Positions 34,188-40,795 of a stretch of DNA of 64,000 bases are shown piece by piece. How positions within the stretch are numbered: position 1 is the stretch's first letter; every line of letters starts with the position of its first letter. Source of the stretch: Hydrogenophaga sp. BPS33 (GTDB lineage Bacteria; Pseudomonadota; Gammaproteobacteria; Burkholderiales; Burkholderiaceae_C); the NCBI RefSeq assembly GCF_009859475.1, contig NZ_CP044549.1:62001-126000 (forward strand), in the 5' to 3' direction. The notes beneath the pieces are model-generated. The model saw only the letters and a list, made by a program, of their open reading frames with translations, was not told the DNA's origin and searched no databases. Both the position numbers and the translations under genes were made by a program.

Positions 34188-34637
34188 TCATGGTTGTGCG
34201 AGCAGATCGGGGCGGTGGGCGCGCAGCCAGACTTCGGTATGCGCCAACAGCATCGCAGCCTGGTCTCTACACGCCTGCGACGTGGCGTTGGACACCGGGT
34301 CGCCTTCGTAGTCGCTCGCGTTGCGCTGCCGGCGCAGCGCATCGAACACGATGATGTCCGGTTGCGCCACACCCATCGTCAACCCCAAGCTTTGAAGCGC
34401 GGTCTGATGATGGCCTGGCTGGCTGGTCGAGCTGCGATAGCCACTCGCCCACAAGCCCAGCATGGCGCACTGCATGATGCATTTGTAGGCGGCATCAAAT
34501 CGGTTGTCGGCGCAGATCTGCTCGATATCCGCATCCGACAGGTTTCGCCGCGCGGCCTGCAGCAGCTTGGCAATGCCGGCGGCATCAGGCTGATGAACCT
34601 GCAGCCGCCCTATCGCCAGCAAGTTTTGCAAGCTCAT
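34188..34637 (-). CDS. HEPN-domain protein, probable toxin/RNase of a HEPN/MNT pair
   Basis: 149 residues, all-helical. The region FDALRRQRNASDYEGDPVSN has the Arg-Asn...Tyr arrangement seen in some HEPN families instead of the common Rx4-6H. The N-terminal part (ADIEQICADNRFDAAYKCIM) is the usual HEPN helix pair. HEPN proteins paired with nucleotidyltransferases act as toxins neutralised by AMP transfer to the HEPN partner (HepT/MntA precedent). The start 34637 was chosen because GGGAG lies 6 bp upstream; an ATG at 34643 is too close to it. Overlaps the preceding gene by 53 bp. Confidence 0.72.
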   Translation of the reverse strand: MSLQNLLAIGRLQVHQPDAAGIAKLLQAARRNLSDADIEQICADNRFDAAYKCIMQCAMLGLWASGYRSSTSQPGHHQTALQSLGLTMGVAQPDIIVFDALRRQRNASDYEGDPVSNATSQACRDQAAMLLAHTEVWLRAHRPDLLAQP

Positions 34638-35211
34638 CGGCATCTCCCTTTACAAACAACTGGGGTTTGGCCAGCACATCGCGTGCAAACGCATCGCCAT
34701 CGCGCACGCGCGAGAAGAAGTCTTCAGGCGTGTAAAGCACCGTGTTGACCTCGCGGGCCAACGCAGTGTGCAGCGGAAACATGGCCTGCGCCAACGCGGC
34801 AAAATCCACACGGCCCAACACCAGCAGGTCTATGTCGCTACCGGCGGTGGCCTCGCCTCGCGCCACAGAACCGAACACCAATGCCACCCGTATTTGCGAG
34901 TCCAGTGGCGACAGTGCCGTTCGCAGCGCAGGCACCACACCATGCGTCTTCCGAAACAGCGCGGCCAGATCGCCAAACAGCGGATGTGCGGCGTTCGCCT
35001 GATAGCGCACCTGATTGCCCTGTTCACTGCGCAGCAAGAGACCGGCCTGGGTTAACTTGTCTAGCTCGCGCGCCAGCGTGCCCGCATGGCTCTGGGTCAA
35101 CCGGGCCAATTCGCGCAAGTGAAAGTCCGACCGAGGCTGCAACAGGAGCCGCGCCAGGACGCGCTGCCGCGACGGAGAAAACAAGAGGTCCATCAAATTA
35201 TCGTTGCCCAT
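34585..35211 (-). CDS. Nucleotidyltransferase with N-terminal winged helix, probable antitoxin
   Basis: 208 residues. Residues about 1-85 form an ArsR/MarR-like winged helix (LRELARLTQSHAGTLARELD, then KLTQAGLLLRSEQGNQVRYQ). Residues about 95-190 hold the minimal nucleotidyltransferase with VFGSVARGEATAGSDIDLLV, the GSx10DxD signature. Fusion of a DNA-binding head to the MNT domain suggests that it represses its own operon. The start at 35211 has no clear ribosome site and is overlapped by a tandem repeat. Partner HEPN gene overlaps its end. Confidence 0.85.
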   Translation of the reverse strand: MGNDNLMDLLFSPSRQRVLARLLLQPRSDFHLRELARLTQSHAGTLARELDKLTQAGLLLRSEQGNQVRYQANAAHPLFGDLAALFRKTHGVVPALRTALSPLDSQIRVALVFGSVARGEATAGSDIDLLVLGRVDFAALAQAMFPLHTALAREVNTVLYTPEDFFSRVRDGDAFARDVLAKPQLFVKGDADELAKLAGDRAAAGSSA

Positions 35212-35244
35212 AGGGCGACGATTGTTGCCAAAAAGGCGACGAGT
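35203..35244. promoter_or_regulatory. Two 21-bp tandem repeats over the nucleotidyltransferase start
   Basis: Units 35203-35223 and 35224-35244 share GTTGCC-N5-GGCGACGA, each itself a near-perfect inverted repeat (GTTGCC/GGCGAC). The 21-bp period is two helical turns. A third partial GTTGC follows. It overlaps the start codon at 35211, so it is a good operator candidate for the winged-helix antitoxin. Confidence 0.55.
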
Positions 35245-35266
35245 TGCAAGTGTGCAGGTTGGCCAG

Positions 35267-35566
35267 TCAAACAAGTTTGCACTCCGCTCCGCAGTCACCT
35301 TGTGCCAACAGGTTGTTGTTCCATTTCTGGTCGGCGTACGTTCGTAAATAAGGCGCCCGACCGGGTTCGCGCACCACGCCGATGTAGGCACGCACCCGTC
35401 TGGACTTGTCGACCGTGTAGAACGCGGCCGACTTCGACTCGATGCTGGCAATGGCCGTCTCCGTCGTCATCCGCCACCGACTGAAGGTGTTGCCAATGTG
35501 GGTGATGGCCTCGTGCGGGCTGTCGCGATGTGGCTTGGTCACGCAGTTCACCTCGTATTCGTGCAT
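35267..35566 (-). CDS. DUF3892 domain protein
   Basis: 99 residues of unknown function. It matches DUF3892: NCVTKPHRDSPHEAITHIGN near the start, SIESKSAAFYTVDKSRRVRA in the middle, and the end YLRTYADQKWNNNLLAQGDC. Single small beta-rich domain without membrane segments. AGGAGG precedes the start at 35566. Such proteins often occur singly in accessory regions. Divergent from the restriction-modification operon; a shared regulatory region lies between. Confidence 0.8.
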   Translation of the reverse strand: MHEYEVNCVTKPHRDSPHEAITHIGNTFSRWRMTTETAIASIESKSAAFYTVDKSRRVRAYIGVVREPGRAPYLRTYADQKWNNNLLAQGDCGAECKLV

Positions 35567-35587
35567 CTGAGCCTCCTGAAAAAATTT

Positions 35588-35606
35588 GCATCAACCCATG
35601 TGATGT
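35588..35606. promoter_or_regulatory. GCATCA-N7-TGATG inverted repeat, copy 1
   Basis: GCATCA and TGATGT half-sites separated by 7 bp, in the divergent region between the DUF3892 gene and the hsdS-like gene. The same spacing recurs at 35656-35674, 68 bp away. Confidence 0.4.
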
Positions 35607-35623
35607 TGAAGAAACGATAGTAG

Positions 35624-35652
35624 TTGCTTTTTTCAGTTCGCACATTGATAAT
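35624..35652 (+). promoter_or_regulatory. Sigma70-like promoter of the restriction-modification operon
   Basis: TTGCTT (35624-35629) and GATAAT (35647-35652) separated by exactly 17 bp in an AT-rich stretch that stands out from the GC-rich surroundings. The hsdS-like start is 25 bp downstream of the -10 box, giving a short leader. Confidence 0.5.
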
Positions 35653-35655
35653 TTC

Positions 35656-35674
35656 GCATCATCCGTATTGATGC
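35656..35674. promoter_or_regulatory. GCATCA-N7-TGATGC inverted repeat, copy 2
   Basis: Perfect 6-bp half-sites with 7-bp spacer, placed just after the predicted -10 box and 3 bp before the ATG at 35678. A protein bound here would block transcription start, so it may be an operator controlling the restriction-modification genes. Confidence 0.45.
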
Positions 35675-35677
35675 AAT

Positions 35678-36277
35678 ATGAAGCAAGCTCTCCTCACGCT
35701 GGCAGACGTACAAGCCGGACACCCGTTTCGGGGAAGCGTGCCCTTCGTGAAAGATGGCAATGCCTTTGCCCTGCAAATGCGAGACCTCAGCCCCAACGGC
35801 GACATTGCCTGGGATGGGCTGATTCGAACGGAAGTGGACGCCAACAAACCTGTGCAATGGCTCCGCCCGGGCGACGTGGTGTTTGTCGCGCGCGGCTCGC
35901 GCAACTACGCCGTCAGCGTGCGCGACGTGCCCAAGCCCACGGTGTGCTCCCCCCACGTTTTTCTGTTGCGCATCAAATCGCCCACCGTGTTGCCCGCATT
36001 CCTGGCCTGGCAGATCAACCGGGCGCCCGCGCAGCGCTACCTGGCCAGCAACGCCGAAGGCTCCGACCAGCTGAGCATCCGCCGCCCCGTGCTGGAGGCC
36101 ATGCCTCTTGCCGTGCCGCCCCTGGCCGAGCAACAGCTCATCGTGGCGCTGGCCGACGCGGCCGCGCACGAAGAGCAGCAATACCAGGCCCTCATTCGCA
36201 ACCGCCAGCAGCAGCTCGACGCGCTGGCGCACGCGCTTTTGTCTTCATCCGAATCCCTGTCCGAACCCACACCATGA
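35678..36277 (+). CDS. Half-size type I restriction specificity (HsdS-like) protein
   Basis: 199 residues, about half a normal HsdS. It contains one target-recognition-like domain followed by the end typical of an HsdS conserved helix: SIRRPVLEAMPLAVPPLAEQ, QLIVALADAAAHEEQQYQAL, then a coiled coil. It precedes hsdM and overlaps its start by 4 bp. A second, full HsdS is at 39433. Half-HsdS proteins can dimerise to make a symmetric recognition unit; alternatively it may be a remnant that modulates the main S subunit. Confidence 0.78.
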   Translation: MKQALLTLADVQAGHPFRGSVPFVKDGNAFALQMRDLSPNGDIAWDGLIRTEVDANKPVQWLRPGDVVFVARGSRNYAVSVRDVPKPTVCSPHVFLLRIKSPTVLPAFLAWQINRAPAQRYLASNAEGSDQLSIRRPVLEAMPLAVPPLAEQQLIVALADAAAHEEQQYQALIRNRQQQLDALAHALLSSSESLSEPTP

Positions 36278-37785
36278 CCGCCACCCCTATTCAGCAAGAC
36301 GCCATCAACGCCGCCGTCTGGAACGCCTGCGACACCTTCCGTGGCACGGTCGACCCGAGCATTTACAAGGACTACGTCCTGACCATGCTCTTCCTGAAAT
36401 ACATCTCCGACGTCTGGCAAGACCACTACGACCGCTACAAAAAAGAGCACGGCAACCACCCCGAGCTGATCGAAGAACTGCTGAAGAACGAGCGCTTCGT
36501 GCTGCCGCGCAGCGCCAACTTTTATGCCCTGCACGAAGCGCGGCACCAGCCCGGCAACGGCGAGCGCATCGACAAGGCCTTGCACGCCATTGAAGAAGCC
36601 AACCTGAGCAAGCTGCGCGACGTGTTCCAGGACATCAGCTTCAACTCCACCAAGCTCGGCGACGAGGCGCAGAAGAACGACATCCTGCGCCACCTGCTGG
36701 AAGACTTCGCCAAGCCCGAGCTCAACCTGCGCGAGAGCCGCGTGGGCAACCTCGACGTGATCGGCAACGCCTACGAATTCCTCATCAAGAACTTCGCCTC
36801 CACCAGCGGCAAGAAAGCCGGCGAGTTCTACACGCCACCCGAGGTCTCGCAGCTCATGGCGCTGCTGATGGAGCCGCAGAAGGGCGACGACATTTGCGAC
36901 CCCACCTGCGGCTCGGGTTCGCTGCTCATGAAGTGCGGCCAACTCATCCGCGCCAACGCCGGCAGCCGCCAATACGCGCTCTACGGGCAGGAAGCCATTG
37001 GCAGCACCTGGGCGCTGGCCAAGATGAACATGTTCCTGCACGCCGAGGACAACCACCGCATTGAATGGGGCGACACGCTGCGCAACCCGAAGCTGCTCGA
37101 CAGCCAGGGCAACCTGAAGCACTTCGACATCGTCGTGGCCAACCCGCCGTTCTCCTTGGAGAAGTGGGGCTTTGAAGCCGCTTCCGACGACCCGCACAAG
37201 CGCTTTCGGCGCGGCGTGCCCCCGCGCACCAAGGCCGACTACGCCTTCATCCTGCACATGGTTGAAACCATGAAACCCGGCACGGGCCGCATGGCGGTGG
37301 TGGTGCCGCACGGCGTGCTGTTCCGCGGCGCGGCCGAGGGCAAGATCCGCCAGAAGCTCATTGAAGAAAATTTGCTCGACGTGGTGATTGGCCTGCCGGA
37401 AAAGCTGTTCTACGGCACCGGCATTCCTGCGGCCGTGCTGGTGCTGCGCAAGAAGAAGGCGGACGACAAGGTGCTCTTCATCGACGCCAGCCGCGCCTAC
37501 CAGGACGGCAAGAACCAGAACCTGCTGCGCGCGAGCGATCTGGACACCGTCGTCGCCACCGTACGTGCGCGGCAGAACGTGGCCAAGTACGCGCATCTGG
37601 CGACCATCGCCGAGATCGCCGAGAACGACTTCAACTTGAACATCCCGCGTTATGTGGACACGTTTGAAGAGGCGGAGACGATCGACCTGATGGCGGTGCG
37701 GGAAGAGCGCTTGAGGCTCAAGGCGGAGCTGGCGGGGTTGGAGGAGAAGATGGCGGGGTATCTGAAGGAGTTGGGGTATGAGTGA
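36274..37785 (+). CDS. hsdM: Type I restriction-modification DNA methyltransferase HsdM
   Basis: 503 residues, N6-adenine methyltransferase subunit. The N-terminal HsdM helical domain is KDYVLTMLFLKYISDVWQDH; then SGKKAGEFYTPPEVSQLMAL; SAM-binding motif I DPTCGSGSLLMK; catalytic motif IV VVANPPFSLEKWG; later PHGVLFRGAAEGKIRQKL. The ATG at 36274 overlaps the preceding stop and gives the usual N terminus (ATPIQQDAINAAVWNACDTF). Works with HsdS for modification and with HsdR for cutting. Confidence 0.96.
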   Translation: MTATPIQQDAINAAVWNACDTFRGTVDPSIYKDYVLTMLFLKYISDVWQDHYDRYKKEHGNHPELIEELLKNERFVLPRSANFYALHEARHQPGNGERIDKALHAIEEANLSKLRDVFQDISFNSTKLGDEAQKNDILRHLLEDFAKPELNLRESRVGNLDVIGNAYEFLIKNFASTSGKKAGEFYTPPEVSQLMALLMEPQKGDDICDPTCGSGSLLMKCGQLIRANAGSRQYALYGQEAIGSTWALAKMNMFLHAEDNHRIEWGDTLRNPKLLDSQGNLKHFDIVVANPPFSLEKWGFEAASDDPHKRFRRGVPPRTKADYAFILHMVETMKPGTGRMAVVVPHGVLFRGAAEGKIRQKLIEENLLDVVIGLPEKLFYGTGIPAAVLVLRKKKADDKVLFIDASRAYQDGKNQNLLRASDLDTVVATVRARQNVAKYAHLATIAEIAENDFNLNIPRYVDTFEEAETIDLMAVREERLRLKAELAGLEEKMAGYLKELGYE

Positions 37786-37891
37786 CCATTTTGATGACGT
37801 CGTCAAAATGGTCGACGCAGAGCGAGCGAACGCTGCGAAACGCAGTCCCTCAGGGCCTCGCGTACCAAGCCATCCGAACTTGAACTATTAA
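37778..37891 (+). CDS. 37-codon ORF coupled to the hsdM end
   Basis: Starts at an ATG inside the last codons of hsdM (ATGAGTGA overlap) and encodes 37 residues beginning MSDHFDDVVKMVDAERA. Residues 4-12 (HFDDVVKMV) are identical to an internal stretch of the DinD-like protein encoded 370 bp downstream. It may be a translated leader, a relic of a second dinD copy, or a chance frame; the palindrome it contains argues for a DNA role instead. Confidence 0.3.
   Translation: MSDHFDDVVKMVDAERANAAKRSPSGPRVPSHPNLNY
37784..37813. repeat. 30-bp palindrome at the hsdM 3' end (copy 1)
   Basis: Near-perfect inverted repeat with outer arms GACCATTTTGA/TCAAAATGGTC; one base pair mismatched in the inner part. 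It differs from the perfect palindrome at 38154-38183 at one position. It could fold as a 3' hairpin after hsdM. Confidence 0.75.
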
Positions 37892-37964
37892 GGCGCACTT
37901 AAAGGTTCGATGCGTTCAAAGCCAATTACATGTGAGCAAGTCCATTCGAAAGGGAGTTCAAAAG

Positions 37965-38813
37965 ATGAATAGCGTGCAGCACCAAGCCTCGGAAAATGGT
38001 TTTGAAAACATCCGCCAAGAGGACGAGCAAGGTCGCGAATTCTGGTACGCACGCGACTTGGCGCCGATATTGGACTACCCGGTCTGGCGCAACTTTGCAG
38101 GCGTCATCGAGAAGGCCAAGCAGGCTTGCGACAACTCCGGACACGCGGTGGCCGACCATTTTGACGACGTCGTCAAAATGGTCGGCATCGGTTCAGGCGC
38201 ACATCGCCGGGTGGAGGACGTCAAGCTTTCGCGTTACGCCTGCTACCTGATCGTTCAGAACGGCAATCCGTCCAAGCCTGTTATCGCAGCAGGGCAAACC
38301 TACTTCGCACTGCAAACGCGCCGCCAGGAGCTGCAAGACCAAGCCCAGTTCACGCAACTGTCAGAAGACGATCGTCGCCTCATGCTGCGCAACGAACTCG
38401 CTCGACACAACAAAGACCTGGCCGCAGCGGCGCAGCAATGCGGCGTCATCACACCGCTGGACTATGCGGTGTTTCAGGACCATGGCTACAAGGGCTTGTA
38501 CGGCGGCCTCGGCGCCAAGGAAATCCATGCGCGCAAGAGCCTGAAGAAAAGCCAGAAGATCCTCGACCACATGGGCAGCACGGAGCTGGCGGCCAACCTG
38601 TTCCGCGCCACACAGGCCGAAGAGAAGCTGCGGCGAGAAGGCGCGCAAGGCAAGGCAGCCGCCAATCGAACCCATTTGGAAGTCGGGCGCAAAGTGCGCC
38701 AGACGATTCAGGAACTGGGCGGCACGATGCCGGAAAACCTGCCGCCGCCGGACAAGAGCATTCAGCAGCTAACGCGGGAGCAGCAAAAACGCGTGGGGAA
38801 GAAGGCTTCATGA
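37965..38813 (+). CDS. dinD: DinD-like protein (BRO/DUF-type, DNA-damage-inducible protein D family)
   Basis: 282 residues. N-terminal segment NGFENIRQEDEQGREFWYAR, then DLAPILDYPVWRNF, and the family core RRVEDVKLSRYACYLIVQNG with PVIAAGQTYFALQTRRQEL. The C-terminal half is helical with KKSQKILDHMGSTELAANLF. In E. coli DinD is SOS-induced and interferes with RecA; homologues are often found inside type I restriction loci. The ATG at 37965 was preferred because AGGGAG lies upstream; a GTG at 37932 would add 11 residues. No CTGT-N8-ACAG LexA-type box was seen upstream. Confidence 0.85.
   Translation: MNSVQHQASENGFENIRQEDEQGREFWYARDLAPILDYPVWRNFAGVIEKAKQACDNSGHAVADHFDDVVKMVGIGSGAHRRVEDVKLSRYACYLIVQNGNPSKPVIAAGQTYFALQTRRQELQDQAQFTQLSEDDRRLMLRNELARHNKDLAAAAQQCGVITPLDYAVFQDHGYKGLYGGLGAKEIHARKSLKKSQKILDHMGSTELAANLFRATQAEEKLRREGAQGKAAANRTHLEVGRKVRQTIQELGGTMPENLPPPDKSIQQLTREQQKRVGKKAS
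38154..38183. repeat. Perfect 30-bp palindrome inside dinD (copy 2)
   Basis: Exact self-complementary sequence with arms GACCATTTTGACGAC/GTCGTCAAAATGGTC. It encodes DHFDDVVKMV of the DinD-like protein and matches the copy at 37784 with one difference. Confidence 0.8.
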
Positions 38814-38883
38814 GAAGCTTCGATCCGACGTGCCGACGGCAGTTATTCTGTAATTCCGAATGGCTTCTCGGAGAGACAACGCA

Positions 38884-39327
38884 ATGAACGACAAGTCATG
38901 CGATCCAGCGGTCGCACAACACGCGACCATTCCCATCCAGCTTCCGGACTTTCTCGCCTATTGGTGGGTGGTCGGCATGGAAACTTTGGTCGGCAGCGGC
39001 GAAGTCATCAATGTCGCGGCGATCGTGCAGCCTGCAAACGGTCCATCGCAGATTCGTCAGAACATTGCGCCGGCTATGTTGATCAGCATGTTTGGTGCGG
39101 CTGGCAAGGGGGTTGTATCTATCGTGGACGAGACGATGACCGATGTTCAGAAACAACTCGATGCGGGCGTGCGTGTCGAAGCTCTGCAAATGCCCTTCGG
39201 CGGTTTTGACGTGGGCGAGCCGCGCGAGTGCGCGGCGCACGACATAGACGAGGTGTTTGGCATAGCCGTGAAACTATCGACCGGATTTTCCGAATCGAAA
39301 TTCGGCAGGAACAAGACAGCAACATGA
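38884..39327 (+). CDS. Unknown protein between dinD and hsdS
   Basis: 147 residues, not recognised. An N-terminal stretch IQLPDFLAYWWVVGMETL is hydrophobic/aromatic, followed by INVAAIVQPANGPSQIRQNI, a glycine-rich FGAAGKGVVSIVDE and an acidic C-terminal half. No clear transmembrane helix, signal peptide or catalytic motif. The ATG at 38884 has GGAGAG upstream. Its stop overlaps the start of a 39-codon ORF (ATGA), which overlaps hsdS, so the three are probably cotranslated. Base composition is visibly lower in GC than the flanking catabolic genes. Confidence 0.65.
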   Translation: MNDKSCDPAVAQHATIPIQLPDFLAYWWVVGMETLVGSGEVINVAAIVQPANGPSQIRQNIAPAMLISMFGAAGKGVVSIVDETMTDVQKQLDAGVRVEALQMPFGGFDVGEPRECAAHDIDEVFGIAVKLSTGFSESKFGRNKTAT

Positions 39328-39443
39328 ATTCTTCGCATCTCCTGCAAGCCATAGCCACCGCACATGCCGTGGCGTCAATGCGCTTTTCATCGCCGCACGA
39401 AGCGGCGCAACACCTTGCAAGTCGGATGAACCATGTTGCCTGA
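39324..39443 (+). CDS. 39-residue peptide coupled to hsdS
   Basis: Short ORF, MNSSHLLQAIATAHAVASMR followed by FSSPHEAAQHLASRMNHVA. It starts in an ATGA overlap with the upstream unknown gene and ends 11 bp inside hsdS. The sequence is amphipathic helical. The double overlap is what supports it; it may be a real small protein or only a coupling device for hsdS translation. Confidence 0.5.
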   Translation: MNSSHLLQAIATAHAVASMRFSSPHEAAQHLASRMNHVA

Positions 39444-40602
39444 TGGATGGTTGAGATCAACAGTTGGTGCGGTGTGCGCGATTCGCAACAACCTTCGCTT
39501 TCCAATCAGCGCGGAAGAGCGAACAGGGATGCCAGGGCCGTATCCATACTTTGGTCCGACTGGCCAGTTGGACTCCCTCAATCACTATCGAATCGACGAA
39601 GCTTTTGCCCTTGTTGGGGAAGATGGAGACCACTTCCTGAAGTTTCGAGAGCGGTCGATGACCCTCTATTTTTCAGGCAAGGCCAATGTCAACAACCATG
39701 CCCACGTCATTGGCGACTCTCAGAAATGCCTTGCAAAGTGGTTTCACTACAGCTTCATCCATCGTGACCTGACACCCGTACTTTCGCGGCAGGGGGTGGG
39801 GCGGTACAAGCTAACAAAAGCGGGGCTTCAAGAACTGGAAATAGTCGTTCCACCGCGAGAAGAGCAGCTCGCGATCGTTCAACTTCTAGACACTTGGGGT
39901 GACGCAATCACCACCGCCGAAAAGCTTCTCGCCAACAGCCGAAGGCAAAAGGCAGCACTAGTCCAGCATCTGCTTTTAGGACAAACGACGTCGTGGAGTA
40001 GCGCGCGTCTTGTCGAAATTGCACATCGCATCCAACGACCCGCCGATGGTGGCGTACATCCCGTTTTGATGATTTCGTCTGGGTCTGGCTTCGTTAGACA
40101 AGATCAAAAGTACAGTCGATTTATGGCGGGTAAAAGCTTGAACGACTATGTGCTGCTCCAGCGCGGTGAGTTCGCCTACAACAAAGGCAACTCGAAGCTG
40201 TACGAGTTCGGCTGCGTATTTCAATTAGACGAATATGAAACTGGGCTGGTGCCTCACGTCTATGTGTGCTTCGCGATGGACGACGCTCTGTGCCATTCGC
40301 CGTTCTTCAAGTACCTCTTCGAAGCAGACTATTTGCACGGCCAACTGGGCGCCTTGGTGAACACAGGCGTTCGCAACAACGGCCTTCTCAACATTCGGCC
40401 AACTGACTTCATGAATGTGATGGTTCCACTTCCTCCGATGGAACGTCAGAAGCAGATTGCAGAAGTGCTGGATGCGGCTTCAAAGGAGATAGACACCCTT
40501 GCACAAAACGTAGACGCACTGCGCCAAGAAAAACGCGCGCTCATGCAAGACCTTCTGACCGGAAAGCGCCGGGTCAAACAGGCGATGACCGCTTCAGCAT
40601 GA
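39433..40602 (+). CDS. hsdS: Type I restriction-modification specificity subunit HsdS
   Basis: 389 residues with two target-recognition domains and two conserved helical regions. Domain 1 starts LPDGWLRSTVGAVCAIRNNL and is followed by the helix VPPREEQLAIVQLLDTWGDA. Domain 2 starts TTSWSSARLVEIAHRIQRPA and is followed by PLPPMERQKQIAEVLDAASK. It ends ALMQDLLTGKRRVKQAM, a standard HsdS end. DNA here has lower GC than hsdM and hsdR, as expected for a horizontally exchanged specificity gene. It sets the recognition sequence of the complex. Confidence 0.94.
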   Translation: MLPDGWLRSTVGAVCAIRNNLRFPISAEERTGMPGPYPYFGPTGQLDSLNHYRIDEAFALVGEDGDHFLKFRERSMTLYFSGKANVNNHAHVIGDSQKCLAKWFHYSFIHRDLTPVLSRQGVGRYKLTKAGLQELEIVVPPREEQLAIVQLLDTWGDAITTAEKLLANSRRQKAALVQHLLLGQTTSWSSARLVEIAHRIQRPADGGVHPVLMISSGSGFVRQDQKYSRFMAGKSLNDYVLLQRGEFAYNKGNSKLYEFGCVFQLDEYETGLVPHVYVCFAMDDALCHSPFFKYLFEADYLHGQLGALVNTGVRNNGLLNIRPTDFMNVMVPLPPMERQKQIAEVLDAASKEIDTLAQNVDALRQEKRALMQDLLTGKRRVKQAMTASA

Positions 40603-40673
40603 AAGTCCTCAGCGTGTCCGATACCCAACCCCAGTTCGCCCAGAAGCCACCGCATGTAAACTCGCGGCAACAT

Positions 40674-40720
40674 AACCGCCACGCCTCTGCTTCTGCATGC
40701 GCAACCTTGGCGGTTTTTCT
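40674..40720 (+). terminator. Possible intrinsic terminator or attenuator between hsdS and hsdR
   Basis: AACCGCCA (40674-40681) pairs with TGGCGGTT (40708-40715) across a 26-nt loop, followed by a T-rich run (TTTTTCTTTT). The 193-bp gap between hsdS and hsdR has no gene, so hsdR may have lower or separate expression. The loop is long for an efficient terminator. Confidence 0.35.
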
Positions 40721-40795
40721 TTTGAGGCAGGTGCGGCGCAACACCGTGAGCATGCCCACCGATTTAGCCCAGCACCCCGTCTGAGCCTGATCACC

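Noticed and set aside
35316..35335. Further TTCCA half-site near the DUF3892 gene
   Set aside because: Only one half is present (TTCCATTTCTGG) and it lies inside coding sequence.
37892..37964. LexA box upstream of the DinD-like gene
   Set aside because: No CTGT-N8-ACAG or close variant was found; SOS control cannot be claimed.
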